7,218 nt of DNA from JBPCRW01 sp050996405 (GCA_050996405.1 JBPCRW010000238.1:1-7218); one strand, 5' to 3'. Positions 1 through 6,275 are shown, numbered from the stretch's first letter. Numbers and translations are program-made. The notes: generated from the sequence alone by a model not told the origin.

Positions 1-145
1 TTTGTGTATCAGAGCGTTTGTCAGACTTGAAAGTCATTGTTATCGGGAAAAAATCAGTTGGATTCAGGCAAAAACAAATATCATTCGGGATGCGGTCAGA
101 GTTTATTTATCGAATCCCCAGTATTTGCTTCTTCCAACTGCGTAA
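1..145 (+). CDS. C-terminal end of a probable IS transposase, cut by the window edge
   Basis: The frame starting at base 2 is open from the edge to TAA at 143-145 and gives 47 residues. It contains SWIQAKTNIIRDAVRVYL and ends LLLPTA. The amphipathic, Arg/Lys-rich pattern (W..AK..IIRDAVR.YL..P.Y.L.PTA) resembles the extreme C-terminus of DDE transposases I recall from cyanobacteria and other bacteria. The catalytic residues would lie outside the window, so the family cannot be assigned. The stop codon falls inside a sequence that looks like an IS terminus (TGCGTAAGTCCT), which fits a transposase ending at the element boundary. There is no start codon in the window. The alternative is the tail of an unrelated DNA-binding protein. 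That the frame is coding is fairly secure; that it is a transposase is an inference. Confidence 0.5.
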   Translation, partial: LCIRAFVRLESHCYREKISWIQAKTNIIRDAVRVYLSNPQYLLLPTA

Positions 146-150
146 GTCCT
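139..150. mobile_element. Possible terminal end of the left insertion sequence
   Basis: The 12 bases TGCGTAAGTCCT overlap the stop codon of the partial transposase. AGGACTTACGCA on the other strand resembles the terminal repeat of some cyanobacterial-type insertion sequences I remember. The matching left end lies outside the window, so the inverted repeat and target duplication cannot be tested here. The sequence beyond about base 150 becomes AT-rich and non-coding, consistent with a boundary. Confidence 0.3.
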
Positions 151-329
151 AACCTATTTGAAATGTAGTATTAAGAATCCTTTACCAAAAGCAAAGTCAT
201 TTACCAATACGGTGATGTGGAATATATACAAGGTTTCTTATAAAAACCTTCAAGAAATACCGTCGAAAGAATTTCACTTTGTTTGATATTGATTCTCAAG
301 TGAGAAGGGATTCAAGGCAATCTATGCTC
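151..329. other. Non-coding stretch with one hairpin (230-250)
   Basis: I see no convincing gene here on either strand. AAGGTTT (230-236) and AAACCTT (244-250) form a perfect 7-bp stem around a 7-base loop. TTCTCA and TGAGAA, separated by two bases, form a 6-bp dyad near 293-306. The stretch ends at the strong terminator at 330-359. That leaves room for a small transcript whose 3' end is this terminator, but no family of RNA is recognisable. It may equally be decayed sequence downstream of the IS. Confidence 0.35.
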
Positions 330-359
330 TGGCAGCTTATAAATTAGGCTGCCATTTTT
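330..359 (+). terminator. Rho-independent terminator upstream of purL
   Basis: TGGCAGC (330-336) pairs perfectly with GCTGCCA (348-354) around an 11-base AT-rich loop, followed directly by TTTTT (355-359). This is a textbook intrinsic terminator for + strand transcription. It closes whatever is transcribed across 1-329 and insulates purL, whose likely promoter begins 11 bases further on. If a promoter existed upstream of it, the hairpin could instead attenuate purL, but no anti-terminator pairing was seen. Confidence 0.8.
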
Positions 360-370
360 AGTTTGTGAAT

Positions 371-398
371 TTGAGATAAACGGCAAATCATTTACAAT
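371..398 (+). promoter_or_regulatory. Sigma70-type promoter for purL
   Basis: TTGAGA (371-376, five of six to TTGACA) and TACAAT (393-398, five of six to TATAAT) are separated by 16 bases. The start site would fall near 405, giving a leader of about 25 bases before ATG at 431. It lies just after a strong terminator, where a purL promoter is expected. It was assigned by eye. Confidence 0.5.
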
Positions 399-417
399 TA
401 AAAATTTGATTTTGCCG
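381..417. repeat. Imperfect inverted repeat around the purL -10 box
   Basis: CGGCAAATCA (381-390) is the reverse complement of TGATTTTGCCG (407-417) apart from one extra base. The 16-base gap contains the putative -10 box TACAAT. The geometry suggests an operator that a dimeric regulator could occupy to block transcription. It does not match the E. coli PurR or B. subtilis PurR boxes as I know them, so any link to purine control is inference. Confidence 0.4.
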
Positions 418-430
418 CATTTTGAATATA

Positions 431-2698
431 ATGAATAATAATTCGCAAATCACGCCCGAAATCGTCGCTCAACACGGATTCACGCCGGAAGAATACGAAA
501 AAGTTTTGGAAATAGTGGGGCGCGAACCTTCAATGACCGAACTCGGGATTTTTTCTGTGATGTGGTCGGAGCATTGCTCGTATAAATCTTCGCGTGTTCA
601 TCTTAAAAGGCTTCCGACAACGGGCGAAAGAGTCATCGTGCCGCCGGGTGAAAACGCGGGCGTGGTTGATATTGGCGACGATTGGTGCGTAGCGTTCAAA
701 GTCGAATCGCACAATCATCCGTCGTTTATCGAACCATTTCAAGGCGCGGCAACCGGAGTCGGCGGAATTTTGCGCGACGTTTTCACGATGGGCGCGCGCC
801 CAGTCGCGGCGATGAATTCATTAAGATTCGGGAAATTGACGGACGAAAAACACGGGCGCAGAAACAAGTCAATTTTGAAAGGCTGTGTTGACGGAATCGC
901 GCATTACGGAAATTGTTTCGGCGTGCCGACAATCGGCGGTGAAGTTGTTTTCGACGAAGCGTATAATTTGAATCCGCTCGTCAACGCTTTCGCTCTCGGT
1001 GTTGTCCGCAAAGACCAGATTTTTTTCGGCAAAGCGGAAGGCATCGGAAATCCCGTTTTGTATGTCGGCGCAAAGACGGGGCGCGACGGAATTCACGGCG
1101 CGACGATGGCGAGCGCGGAATTTGACGACGAAGCACTCGAAAAACGTCCGACGGTTCAAGTTGGCGACCCGTTTTTGGAAAAACTTTTGTTAGAGGCTTG
1201 TCTCGAAGCGATGCGTTCGGGCGCGATTGCCGGAATTCAGGATATGGGCGCGGCTGGTTTGACATCATCAAGCGTCGAAATGGCGGCGCGCGCCGGAACA
1301 GGTTTAGAGATTGATTTAACGCTCGTTCCGCAGCGCGAAACTGAAATGACGGCTTATGAAATGATGTTGAGCGAATCGCAGGAAAGAATGTTGATTGTCG
1401 CCAAACAGGGACGCGAAAAACAGGTTGTTGATATTTTTAAAAAATGGGATTTGGATGCGGTTGTTATCGGTAAGGTCGTCGAAGGAAATCGCTTGAAAGT
1501 TTTTCACAACGGGATTTTGGAAGCCGATATTCCGGTTGATACCGTGACGGATTCTGCGCCGAAATACTCGCGTCCGATGGCTGCGCCAGGTCCAAAGTCC
1601 AAAGTCCAAAGTCCAAAGTCCGAGACTTATGACTCAGGACTCTCGACTCTTGATTGCAACGATGCTCTGCGGAAGTTGCTTGCCGCGCTGAATATCTGCT
1701 CGAAGCGTTGGGTTTATGAGCAATACGACACGATGGTTCGCACGAACACGGCGGTTTTGCCGGGCGCGGACGCGGCGGTTATTCGCGTCAAGGAAACGCG
1801 CCGCGCCGTCGCAATGTGTCTGGACGGAAACGGAAAATTTTCGGCGATAAATCCGCGAATGGGCGCGAAATTGATTGTCGCCGAATCTGCGCGAAATAAC
1901 GTCTGCGTCGGCGCGAAACCGATTGCCGTAACGAATTGTTTGAACTTCGCTTCACCGGAAAGACCGGAAGTGATGTGGAGTTTTTCGGAAACGATTGACG
2001 GGATTACGGAAGCCTGCGAAGCGTTTGAAACGCCGGTTATTTCGGGAAATGTTTCGTTTTACAATGAAACCGACGGGCGGGGAATTTTGCCGACTCCGAC
2101 CATTGGAATGATTGGATTGATTGAAGATACGCGGAAGATTATTTCTCACGGTTTCAAAACGGAAGGCGATTTAATCGCGCTTTTAGGCGAAACGAAAGAC
2201 GATTTGGCGGCGAGCGAATACGCGCAAACCGTCTTGGATTTGACGACCGACGAGCTAATTGAAAACGGAATTCTTCCCGAAATTGATTTGAATTTAGAAA
2301 AAAAAGTTCAGCAAACTTGTCTGAAATTAGCCGATGAATTTTTGCTGAAATCGGCTCACGATTGTTCTGACGGCGGCTTGGCGATAACGATTGCCGAAAG
2401 TTGTTTTTCGTCGCTCAATCGCGCAAGCATCGGCGCGGAAATTGAGTTAAATAATAAAAATCTTCTGACGGAATCTTTATTTTTCGGCGAAACTCCATCG
2501 CGCATTGTCATAAGTTTTGCGGCGGAAAATCTCAAAAAGGTAAAAGAAATCGCGGCAAACTGCCCGTTTGAAATCATCGGCAAAGTTTCGGGCGAAAGTT
2601 TGAAAATTAAAATTGGCGGCGAAGAAAAAATTTCCGCTTCGATTGCCGAACTCGAAAACACTTGGAAAAATTCGCTGGAAAAACAACTGGAAAATTAA
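431..2698 (+). CDS. purL: Phosphoribosylformylglycinamidine synthase subunit PurL
   Basis: PurL is the ATP-dependent large subunit that converts FGAR to FGAM in de novo purine synthesis, using ammonia delivered by PurQ with PurS as bridge. Neither partner gene is in the window. Visible signatures, numbered from the ATG at 431, are MWSEHCSYKSS (about 44-54, with the conserved His), VESHNHPS (91-98), GAATGVGGILRDVFTMGARP (105-124), QDMGAAGLTSSS (270-281) and SESQERM (314-320). The second half has GNVSFYNETDGRGILPTPTIG and the glycine-rich SAHDCSDGGLA. Length is 755 residues, slightly above the small PurL type (B. subtilis about 742). The excess fits a repeat-derived linker at about 386-408 between the two halves. 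A TTG three codons upstream is possible, but ATG is preferred. No clear Shine-Dalgarno is seen. It overlaps the convergent downstream gene by four bases. Confidence 0.97.
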   Translation: MNNNSQITPEIVAQHGFTPEEYEKVLEIVGREPSMTELGIFSVMWSEHCSYKSSRVHLKRLPTTGERVIVPPGENAGVVDIGDDWCVAFKVESHNHPSFIEPFQGAATGVGGILRDVFTMGARPVAAMNSLRFGKLTDEKHGRRNKSILKGCVDGIAHYGNCFGVPTIGGEVVFDEAYNLNPLVNAFALGVVRKDQIFFGKAEGIGNPVLYVGAKTGRDGIHGATMASAEFDDEALEKRPTVQVGDPFLEKLLLEACLEAMRSGAIAGIQDMGAAGLTSSSVEMAARAGTGLEIDLTLVPQRETEMTAYEMMLSESQERMLIVAKQGREKQVVDIFKKWDLDAVVIGKVVEGNRLKVFHNGILEADIPVDTVTDSAPKYSRPMAAPGPKSKVQSPKSETYDSGLSTLDCNDALRKLLAALNICSKRWVYEQYDTMVRTNTAVLPGADAAVIRVKETRRAVAMCLDGNGKFSAINPRMGAKLIVAESARNNVCVGAKPIAVTNCLNFASPERPEVMWSFSETIDGITEACEAFETPVISGNVSFYNETDGRGILPTPTIGMIGLIEDTRKIISHGFKTEGDLIALLGETKDDLAASEYAQTVLDLTTDELIENGILPEIDLNLEKKVQQTCLKLADEFLLKSAHDCSDGGLAITIAESCFSSLNRASIGAEIELNNKNLLTESLFFGETPSRIVISFAAENLKKVKEIAANCPFEIIGKVSGESLKIKIGGEEKISASIAELENTWKNSLEKQLEN
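1590..1621 (+). repeat. Heptanucleotide tandem array GTCCAAA inside purL
   Basis: There are four perfect copies of GTCCAAA (1590-1617) followed by GTCC. Because 7 is not a multiple of 3, the array is read in all three phases and encodes a 7-residue period, seen as PGPKSKVQSPKS. It lies in the linker between the N-terminal and C-terminal halves of PurL (about residues 386-397), a place where extra residues are likely tolerated. Confidence 0.95.
1624..1651 (+). repeat. Second degenerate heptanucleotide array (GACTCNN) inside purL
   Basis: Immediately after the first array come four 7-base units in strict register: GACTTAT, GACTCAG, GACTCTC, GACTCTT. The consensus GACTCNN differs from the first array, so this is a separate or older repeat. 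It encodes roughly TYDSGLSTLD, still within the inter-half linker. Confidence 0.75.
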
Positions 2699-3300
2699 AT
2701 TTTAACGAACGGAATGAATGCCGAAACTCGTCGGGCATAATCTTTATACTCGCCGGGAAAAGCGTCACGAAGAAGTTTTTCTTCCGAAACGGTGCGGATT
2801 TTCGTTCCCGCAATAAAGATAATCACGGCGATAATCGTCACCAGCCAATGACTTAAAACCAGCGCGGTGGCGATGAGCATTCCGAGCATTGCCGCGTAAA
2901 TCGGATGACGAACGATTTGATAAACTCCGCTTGTCACAAGCCGGTGGTCTTCAATCAGCCGCGCCTGAAAACTCCACTGTTTTCCCAATTCTTTGATTGC
3001 CGAATTCGCTGTCCAGACCGAACCGATGGCGAGTAGTATCGCCGCAATCTGCAAGATGATGTTTAAAATGAATTGGTCGTCAACAAACGGCGATAAAAAC
3101 GGATCGCGGTGCAAAGCCCAAACCAACACGAACGAAACGACTTGCAGCGCAATACCGATAAGTGATTTCGCCGCGCGAACTTTCTCCGGCGCGGAGGAAG
3201 CAGGCTTTTTCCTTAGCAGAAAAATTCCATCGAAAACCAACCAGGTCAAAATCACAATCGCAAAAGAAATTGCGCCCGCGTAATAAGAAATTTGTTCCAT
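2695..3300 (-). CDS. Isoprenylcysteine carboxyl methyltransferase-like membrane protein
   Basis: This 201-residue integral membrane protein belongs to the ICMT / phospholipid methyltransferase-like superfamily, which uses S-adenosylmethionine at the membrane. Hydrophobic segments are visible at about 7-29, 46-63, 78-97 and a long C-terminal pair around 134-166. The hallmark GVYQIVRHPIYAAML (125-139) contains the RHP.Y motif. The C-terminal part EEKLLRDAFPGEYKDYARRV (173-192) followed by FIPF matches the family's EE..L...F...Y..Y....P signature for cofactor binding. Bacterial members have varied or unknown substrates, so none is assigned. ATG at 3300 sits just before the first membrane segment, without an obvious ribosome-binding site. 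Its stop and the purL stop share the palindrome TTAA, and it is transcribed away from hemW. Confidence 0.85.
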   Translation of the reverse strand: MEQISYYAGAISFAIVILTWLVFDGIFLLRKKPASSAPEKVRAAKSLIGIALQVVSFVLVWALHRDPFLSPFVDDQFILNIILQIAAILLAIGSVWTANSAIKELGKQWSFQARLIEDHRLVTSGVYQIVRHPIYAAMLGMLIATALVLSHWLVTIIAVIIFIAGTKIRTVSEEKLLRDAFPGEYKDYARRVSAFIPFVKI

Positions 3301-3379
3301 AATTTTTTGTCGAAAATCAGAAATCGATACGACGAACGCCGGGTTTTGTTTCGAAAACTTTCCGCGTAAAATATAGAAA
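3301..3379. promoter_or_regulatory. Short divergent intergenic region between the ICMT-like gene and hemW
   Basis: These 79 bases must carry the 5' signals of both divergent genes. On the + strand, TAAAATATAG at about 3367-3376 is a -10-like element close to the hemW ATG, but no good -35 partner stands out and neither gene has a clear Shine-Dalgarno. A nearly leaderless hemW transcript is possible. No promoter is called. Confidence 0.25.
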
Positions 3380-4510
3380 ATGAAAGCAGGAATTTATCTT
3401 CATATTCCGTTTTGCAAATCGCGCTGTTCATACTGCGATTTTGCGACTGACGTTTATAAAAATAATGAAACGGTCGAGCGTTACGTAAACGCGCTTTGCA
3501 AAGAAATTTCAAATTTCAAATTTCAAATTTCAAACTCCGTCTTCCAAATTGATACAATTTATTTCGGCGGCGGAACGCCTTCGCTTCTTTCCGCGAAACA
3601 ACTCGAAAAAATCTTAAATTCGATTCACAAAAAATTTTCCGTTGACGAAAATTCCGAAGTCACGATGGAAATGAATCCTGCCACAATGACTCTGGAAACG
3701 GTTCGTGAATATCGAAAACTCGGAGTTAATCGCGCGAGTTTCGGCGCGCAGACTTTTGACGACACGGAACTGAAAAGGCTCGGTCGTCGTCATACGGCGC
3801 AAGACGCGCGCGAAACAATCGAGCTTTTGCGCCACTCCGATTTTCAAAATGTTTCATTCGATTTAATCGCCGGACTTCCGCGCCAAACTTTAAAAGAGTG
3901 GGAACGAAATCTTGATGAAGCGTTGAAATTAAAGCCCGAACATCTTTCGCTTTATCTTTTGGAAATTCACGAAGGAACGCCGCTCGCCGAACAAATTCGC
4001 TCAAAACGCCAGCCGCCTCCCGACGAGGATTTAGCGGCGGAAATGTATGAATTGATGATTGAAAAGACAGCCGAAAAAAGTTACGCGCAATACGAAATTT
4101 CAAATTTCTGCCTGCCGGATTACGAATCGAAACACAATTCAAAATACTGGCTGTGCGAGCCGGTTTTCGCGTTCGGCGTTTCGGCGCATTCGTTCGACGG
4201 CGAAAAGCGTTTTGCCAATGAACGCGACACGAATCTTTATGTTTCGCTGATTGAATCGGGCGCGAATCCGCAGGTTTTCTGCGATGAAACAGATTTGAAA
4301 TCTGAAATAATTTTTCTCGGCTTACGTCTGACAAAAGGATTGGATTTAGGCGAATACGAAAAGCGATTCGGATTTGATTTGCGCGAAAGATACGCGGAAG
4401 ATTTAGCGCGTTTGGAAGAATTAAAACTTGTCGGATTTGCCGGAAACAAATTGCGTTTGACGCAGAAAGGAATGATTTATTCAAACGAGGTTTTCAGCGT
4501 CTTTGTTTGA
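3380..4510 (+). CDS. hemW: Radical SAM heme chaperone HemW
   Basis: HemW is a radical SAM protein of the HemN superfamily that binds heme and delivers it to membrane respiratory enzymes. It was often annotated as oxygen-independent coproporphyrinogen III oxidase. Visible features are IYLHIPFC at the N-terminus, the cluster motif C12-x3-C16-x2-C19 followed by DF, GGGTPSLL (63-70), SFGAQTFDDTELKRLGRRH (120-138), LYLLEIHEGTPL, the HNxxYW motif as HNSKYW (252-257), and a HemN C-terminal domain from about 305. The absence of the further cysteine of true HemN (CxxxCxxCxC) favours HemW. Length, 376 residues, is typical. A heptanucleotide array lies at about residues 42-51, between the first helix and the strand leading to GGGTPS. 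No strong ribosome-binding site is seen. It is probably cotranscribed with the next gene, 19 bases downstream. Confidence 0.94.
   Translation: MKAGIYLHIPFCKSRCSYCDFATDVYKNNETVERYVNALCKEISNFKFQISNSVFQIDTIYFGGGTPSLLSAKQLEKILNSIHKKFSVDENSEVTMEMNPATMTLETVREYRKLGVNRASFGAQTFDDTELKRLGRRHTAQDARETIELLRHSDFQNVSFDLIAGLPRQTLKEWERNLDEALKLKPEHLSLYLLEIHEGTPLAEQIRSKRQPPPDEDLAAEMYELMIEKTAEKSYAQYEISNFCLPDYESKHNSKYWLCEPVFAFGVSAHSFDGEKRFANERDTNLYVSLIESGANPQVFCDETDLKSEIIFLGLRLTKGLDLGEYEKRFGFDLRERYAEDLARLEELKLVGFAGNKLRLTQKGMIYSNEVFSVFV
3504..3531 (+). repeat. Heptanucleotide tandem array AAATTTC inside hemW
   Basis: There are four perfect copies of AAATTTC, followed by a degenerate AAACTCC (3532-3538). It is read through in frame as EISNFKFQIS, one 7-residue period of the encoded repeat. 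The site is a surface-type loop between the radical SAM cluster segment and the DTIYFGGGTPS strand. Like the purL arrays the unit is 7 bases, but its sequence is unrelated. Confidence 0.93.
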
Positions 4511-4520
4511 TTTTTGCGGA

Positions 4521-4525
4521 AAGGA
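4521..4525 (+). promoter_or_regulatory. Ribosome-binding site that sets the start of the cysteine-cluster gene
   Basis: AAGGA sits four bases before ATG at 4530. It favours this start over an in-frame TTG at 4503 that would overlap the end of hemW. Confidence 0.6.
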
Positions 4526-4529
4526 TTTT

Positions 4530-5057
4530 ATGAAATTTTTGAGCGAATCCCGGGCTTTGGCGCAACTCGAAAAAATTAAATCCGCTTATCGCGGCGTGAT
4601 TCAAAACGAGTTTGAACCGAAGGCGAAAAATTGCCTGACGTGCGATGTTCAGGGAATTTGCTGCGCCGACGCGCATTTTGTCAACGTTCATATTTCACGT
4701 CTTGAAGCCGTTTCAATGCGTGAAAGCCTTCAAAAACTTTCCACCGAGAAGCAAAAAGAAATTTATGAACGCAACGCCGAAACAATTGAAAAATACGATT
4801 TAAAAACAGGCGGCGACACATTTGTTAAAACTTTCGCGTGTCCGCTTTTTGAAAAAGGCGCGGGCTGTCTTGTTCACGCCGTCAAACCCGTTCCGTGCAT
4901 TCAACACGCCTGTTACGAACGGCGCGAAGATTTGCCGCCCGACGAATTACAGACGGAAGTCGAAGCGAAAATTGAAAAATTAAACGAGCGAACTTACGGA
5001 AAATCTGCAAATTGGCTGCCGCTTCCCCTCTGGCTTGAAAAAATAAAAAAGCGTTGA
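4530..5057 (+). CDS. YkgJ-type cysteine-cluster protein (putative metal-binding)
   Basis: This is a 175-residue soluble protein with eight cysteines in the layout of the CxxCxxCC / YkgJ family, annotated as putative zinc- or iron-chelating. C35 and C38 precede the C44-C45 pair (CLTCDVQGICC). The second cluster, C104, C113, C123 and C128, lies in CPLFEKGAGCL and VKPVPCIQHAC, matching the family pattern C.l......C.iy..rP..C. The region between (about 50-100) is charged and mostly helical by eye. No signal peptide or membrane segment is seen. It follows hemW by 19 bases, so the two are probably an operon. The pairing of a heme chaperone with a cysteine-cluster protein is suggestive of iron or Fe-S handling but proves nothing. 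The function of the family is poorly defined. Confidence 0.8.
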   Translation: MKFLSESRALAQLEKIKSAYRGVIQNEFEPKAKNCLTCDVQGICCADAHFVNVHISRLEAVSMRESLQKLSTEKQKEIYERNAETIEKYDLKTGGDTFVKTFACPLFEKGAGCLVHAVKPVPCIQHACYERREDLPPDELQTEVEAKIEKLNERTYGKSANWLPLPLWLEKIKKR

Positions 5058-5095
5058 AGAAAAGATTTTTCCCGATTCTTTCCGCCAACGCTTTT
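5047..5095. terminator. Bidirectional terminator between convergent genes
   Basis: AAAAGCGTTG (5047-5056) is the exact reverse complement of CAACGCTTTT (5086-5095). The 29-base loop can form an additional AAGAA/TTCTT pairing. A-rich sequence on the left and T-rich sequence on the right give a U-tract for transcription in either direction. The left arm overlaps the stop codon of the + strand gene, and the minus-strand ATPase gene ends 23 bases to the right. The stem is only moderately GC-rich. Confidence 0.65.
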
Positions 5096-5117
5096 GCCTT
5101 TGCCTACAGCAAAATTT

Positions 5118-6137
5118 TTACGCGACCTTTGCGCGTTTGATTGATTTTTCTTCCTTCGTCTGCGCGTTTGTTTTTTCGATTCGCGCCGACATTCTTCTGT
5201 CCAAATCGGCAATTTGTTCCGTCGTCAAATGATAAATATTCGATTGATTGTGATAAATTTTCGCGCCCGTCACGATGTCGGCTTGTTTGAAACCGTTGGC
5301 TTCCGCTTTTTTGATTAAATCTTCAACCGTCATTTGCTGCGGCGCAATCGAAAGCGGAGTTTTTTCCCTGAGGAATTCCGGCGCGCTTGATTTGGCGGGC
5401 GTTTCAAACGCCAGTTCCAAAGCCTGCTCGCCGCGCATATGGTCTAGAAAATCTTTAAACGTGATGTTTCCCGTCATCTCGTAACCGACTTCAAACGCCG
5501 GACTGTTTGATTTGACGACTTGGAAAACGCGAAGAATTTCGCCGTCGCGTTCCTGCAATGAAACTTCAATCATCACGTCCACGAAATACTCCAAGCCCGA
5601 AGCCGTCATCGGCAGCACGCGCCCGATTTCATTGTCTTCCTTCGCTTCTTTTCCCTTCGCCGGAATCTGGTCGGCGATGACGACGCATTTTCCCGATTCG
5701 ATGCAAAGCCGCCGCAAAACGCCCTGCAAAATCATCTGGTCGGCAGCGAGTTCTTCCGCGCTCGGCTGCGCGAGCGGGTCGCCCGTTCTTTCTCTGACGG
5801 CTTTGATCATCTCGGAATGTTTCGCGCCGAAATATGCCGCCCAACTGTCGAGCGCGAAACAGCCGTAATTCTGCTCGCGTCCCTCGCCGGAAATCGCCCA
5901 ATCAATAAATTCGGGCAGTTCGTCGGTTTGTTCAATTTCCAAAGCGTCGAACTGAACGCCGACTCCGCGCAGCAGACGCGCCTTTCGTTCCGTATCAAAA
6001 ATGCAAAGTTTGCCTAAGCCCGCTTCGCTCATCGAACTGATAAAATGACTTTTGCCAACGCCCGCGCCGCCGCGAATCGCCATCACCAATCTTTGCTGGC
6101 GCGGCACACGACTTAATGGATTTATTTTCGGTTTCAT
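5118..6137 (-). CDS. Phage-type RecA/Sak4-like P-loop ATPase
   Basis: This 339-residue protein has a RecA-fold ATPase core like the phage nucleotide-binding AAA_24/Sak4 group, whose members act in single-strand annealing and recombination. Walker A is GGAGVGKS (23-30). The strand CIFDTE (45-50) carries the DTE typical of the group. Walker B is CFALDS (93-98, Asp97). CVVIADQ (151-157) matches the RecA-like motif III ending in a polar residue. GLEYFVDVMIEV (181-192) resembles the lid strand region. The C-terminus (about 269-339) is a charged helical tail, possibly for DNA or partner binding. The start is ATG at 6137 because an AGGAGA site precedes it. The frame stays open to 6410, but that extension is low in complexity and holds the promoter. 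No other phage gene lies beside it, so it is an orphan, perhaps a prophage or plasmid relic. The exact role is unproven. Confidence 0.75.
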   Translation of the reverse strand: MKPKINPLSRVPRQQRLVMAIRGGAGVGKSHFISSMSEAGLGKLCIFDTERKARLLRGVGVQFDALEIEQTDELPEFIDWAISGEGREQNYGCFALDSWAAYFGAKHSEMIKAVRERTGDPLAQPSAEELAADQMILQGVLRRLCIESGKCVVIADQIPAKGKEAKEDNEIGRVLPMTASGLEYFVDVMIEVSLQERDGEILRVFQVVKSNSPAFEVGYEMTGNITFKDFLDHMRGEQALELAFETPAKSSAPEFLREKTPLSIAPQQMTVEDLIKKAEANGFKQADIVTGAKIYHNQSNIYHLTTEQIADLDRRMSARIEKTNAQTKEEKSIKRAKVA

Positions 6138-6143
6138 TTTCTT

Positions 6144-6149
6144 TCTCCT
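6144..6149 (-). promoter_or_regulatory. Ribosome-binding site of the P-loop ATPase gene
   Basis: On the minus strand AGGAGA lies six bases upstream of ATG at 6137. This decides the start against the much longer open frame that extends upstream. Confidence 0.8.
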
Positions 6150-6200
6150 ATTTTGCTGTTTATTCCCTAATGTTTCCCCTGAATTTCCGTCCGTTAAATG

Positions 6201-6218
6201 AATGTCTCGAAAGACATT
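6201..6218. repeat. Hairpin in the leader of the ATPase gene
   Basis: AATGTCT (6201-6207) and AGACATT (6212-6218) are perfect inverted 7-mers around a CGAA tetraloop. It lies between the putative promoter and the ribosome-binding site, so in the leader RNA it would form a compact stem-loop. It has no U-tract, so it is not a terminator. It could equally be a DNA operator. Confidence 0.5.
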
Positions 6219-6237
6219 TCGTTTCATTGATGCAACA

Positions 6238-6266
6238 AATCTAACATAAGTTGTTTCGCGTTTCAA
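6238..6266 (-). promoter_or_regulatory. Sigma70-type promoter of the ATPase gene
   Basis: Read on the minus strand, TTGAAA (6266-6261, five of six) is followed after exactly 17 bases by TAGATT (6243-6238, four of six). The leader to ATG would be about 95 bases and includes the hairpin at 6201-6218. The gene therefore seems to be transcribed alone. It was assigned by eye. Confidence 0.5.
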
Positions 6267-6275
6267 GTGTGAAAC
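6260..6275. promoter_or_regulatory. Candidate operator: dyad overlapping the -35 box
   Basis: GTTTCA-AGTG-TGAAAC is a perfect 6-bp dyad with a 4-base centre that covers the -35 hexamer of the ATPase promoter. A wider overlapping dyad, TTGTTTC (6251-6257) with GAAACAA (6271-6277), shares the right arm. A third GTTTCA half-site is at 6221-6226. The clustering suits a dimeric repressor, but no known binding motif is matched and no regulator gene is adjacent. Confidence 0.4.

Noticed and set aside
146..430. Purine riboswitch upstream of purL
   Set aside because: I looked for the conserved loop and junction bases and did not see them. The hairpins present are simple and the leader after the likely promoter is too short.
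427..432. Perfect TATAAT overlapping the purL start codon as the -10 box
   Set aside because: Transcription would begin after the ATG, and the next methionine is beyond conserved N-terminal residues. The box at 393-398 fits better.
1590..1651. CRISPR-like array
   Set aside because: The units are 7 bases without spacers and lie in a coding frame.
4095..4108. Two AAATTTC units later in hemW as another repeat array
   Set aside because: They encode YEISNF, which is conserved in the HemW family, so the match is expected from the protein.
3726..4484. 252-residue open frame antisense to hemW
   Set aside because: It lies opposite a well-supported conserved gene, is rich in Arg/Asn/Phe without motifs, and is explained by codon bias of the true frame.
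3380..4510. Oxygen-independent coproporphyrinogen oxidase HemN
   Set aside because: The cluster motif is CxxxCxxCDF without the extra cysteine of HemN, and HNSKYW and the length fit HemW.
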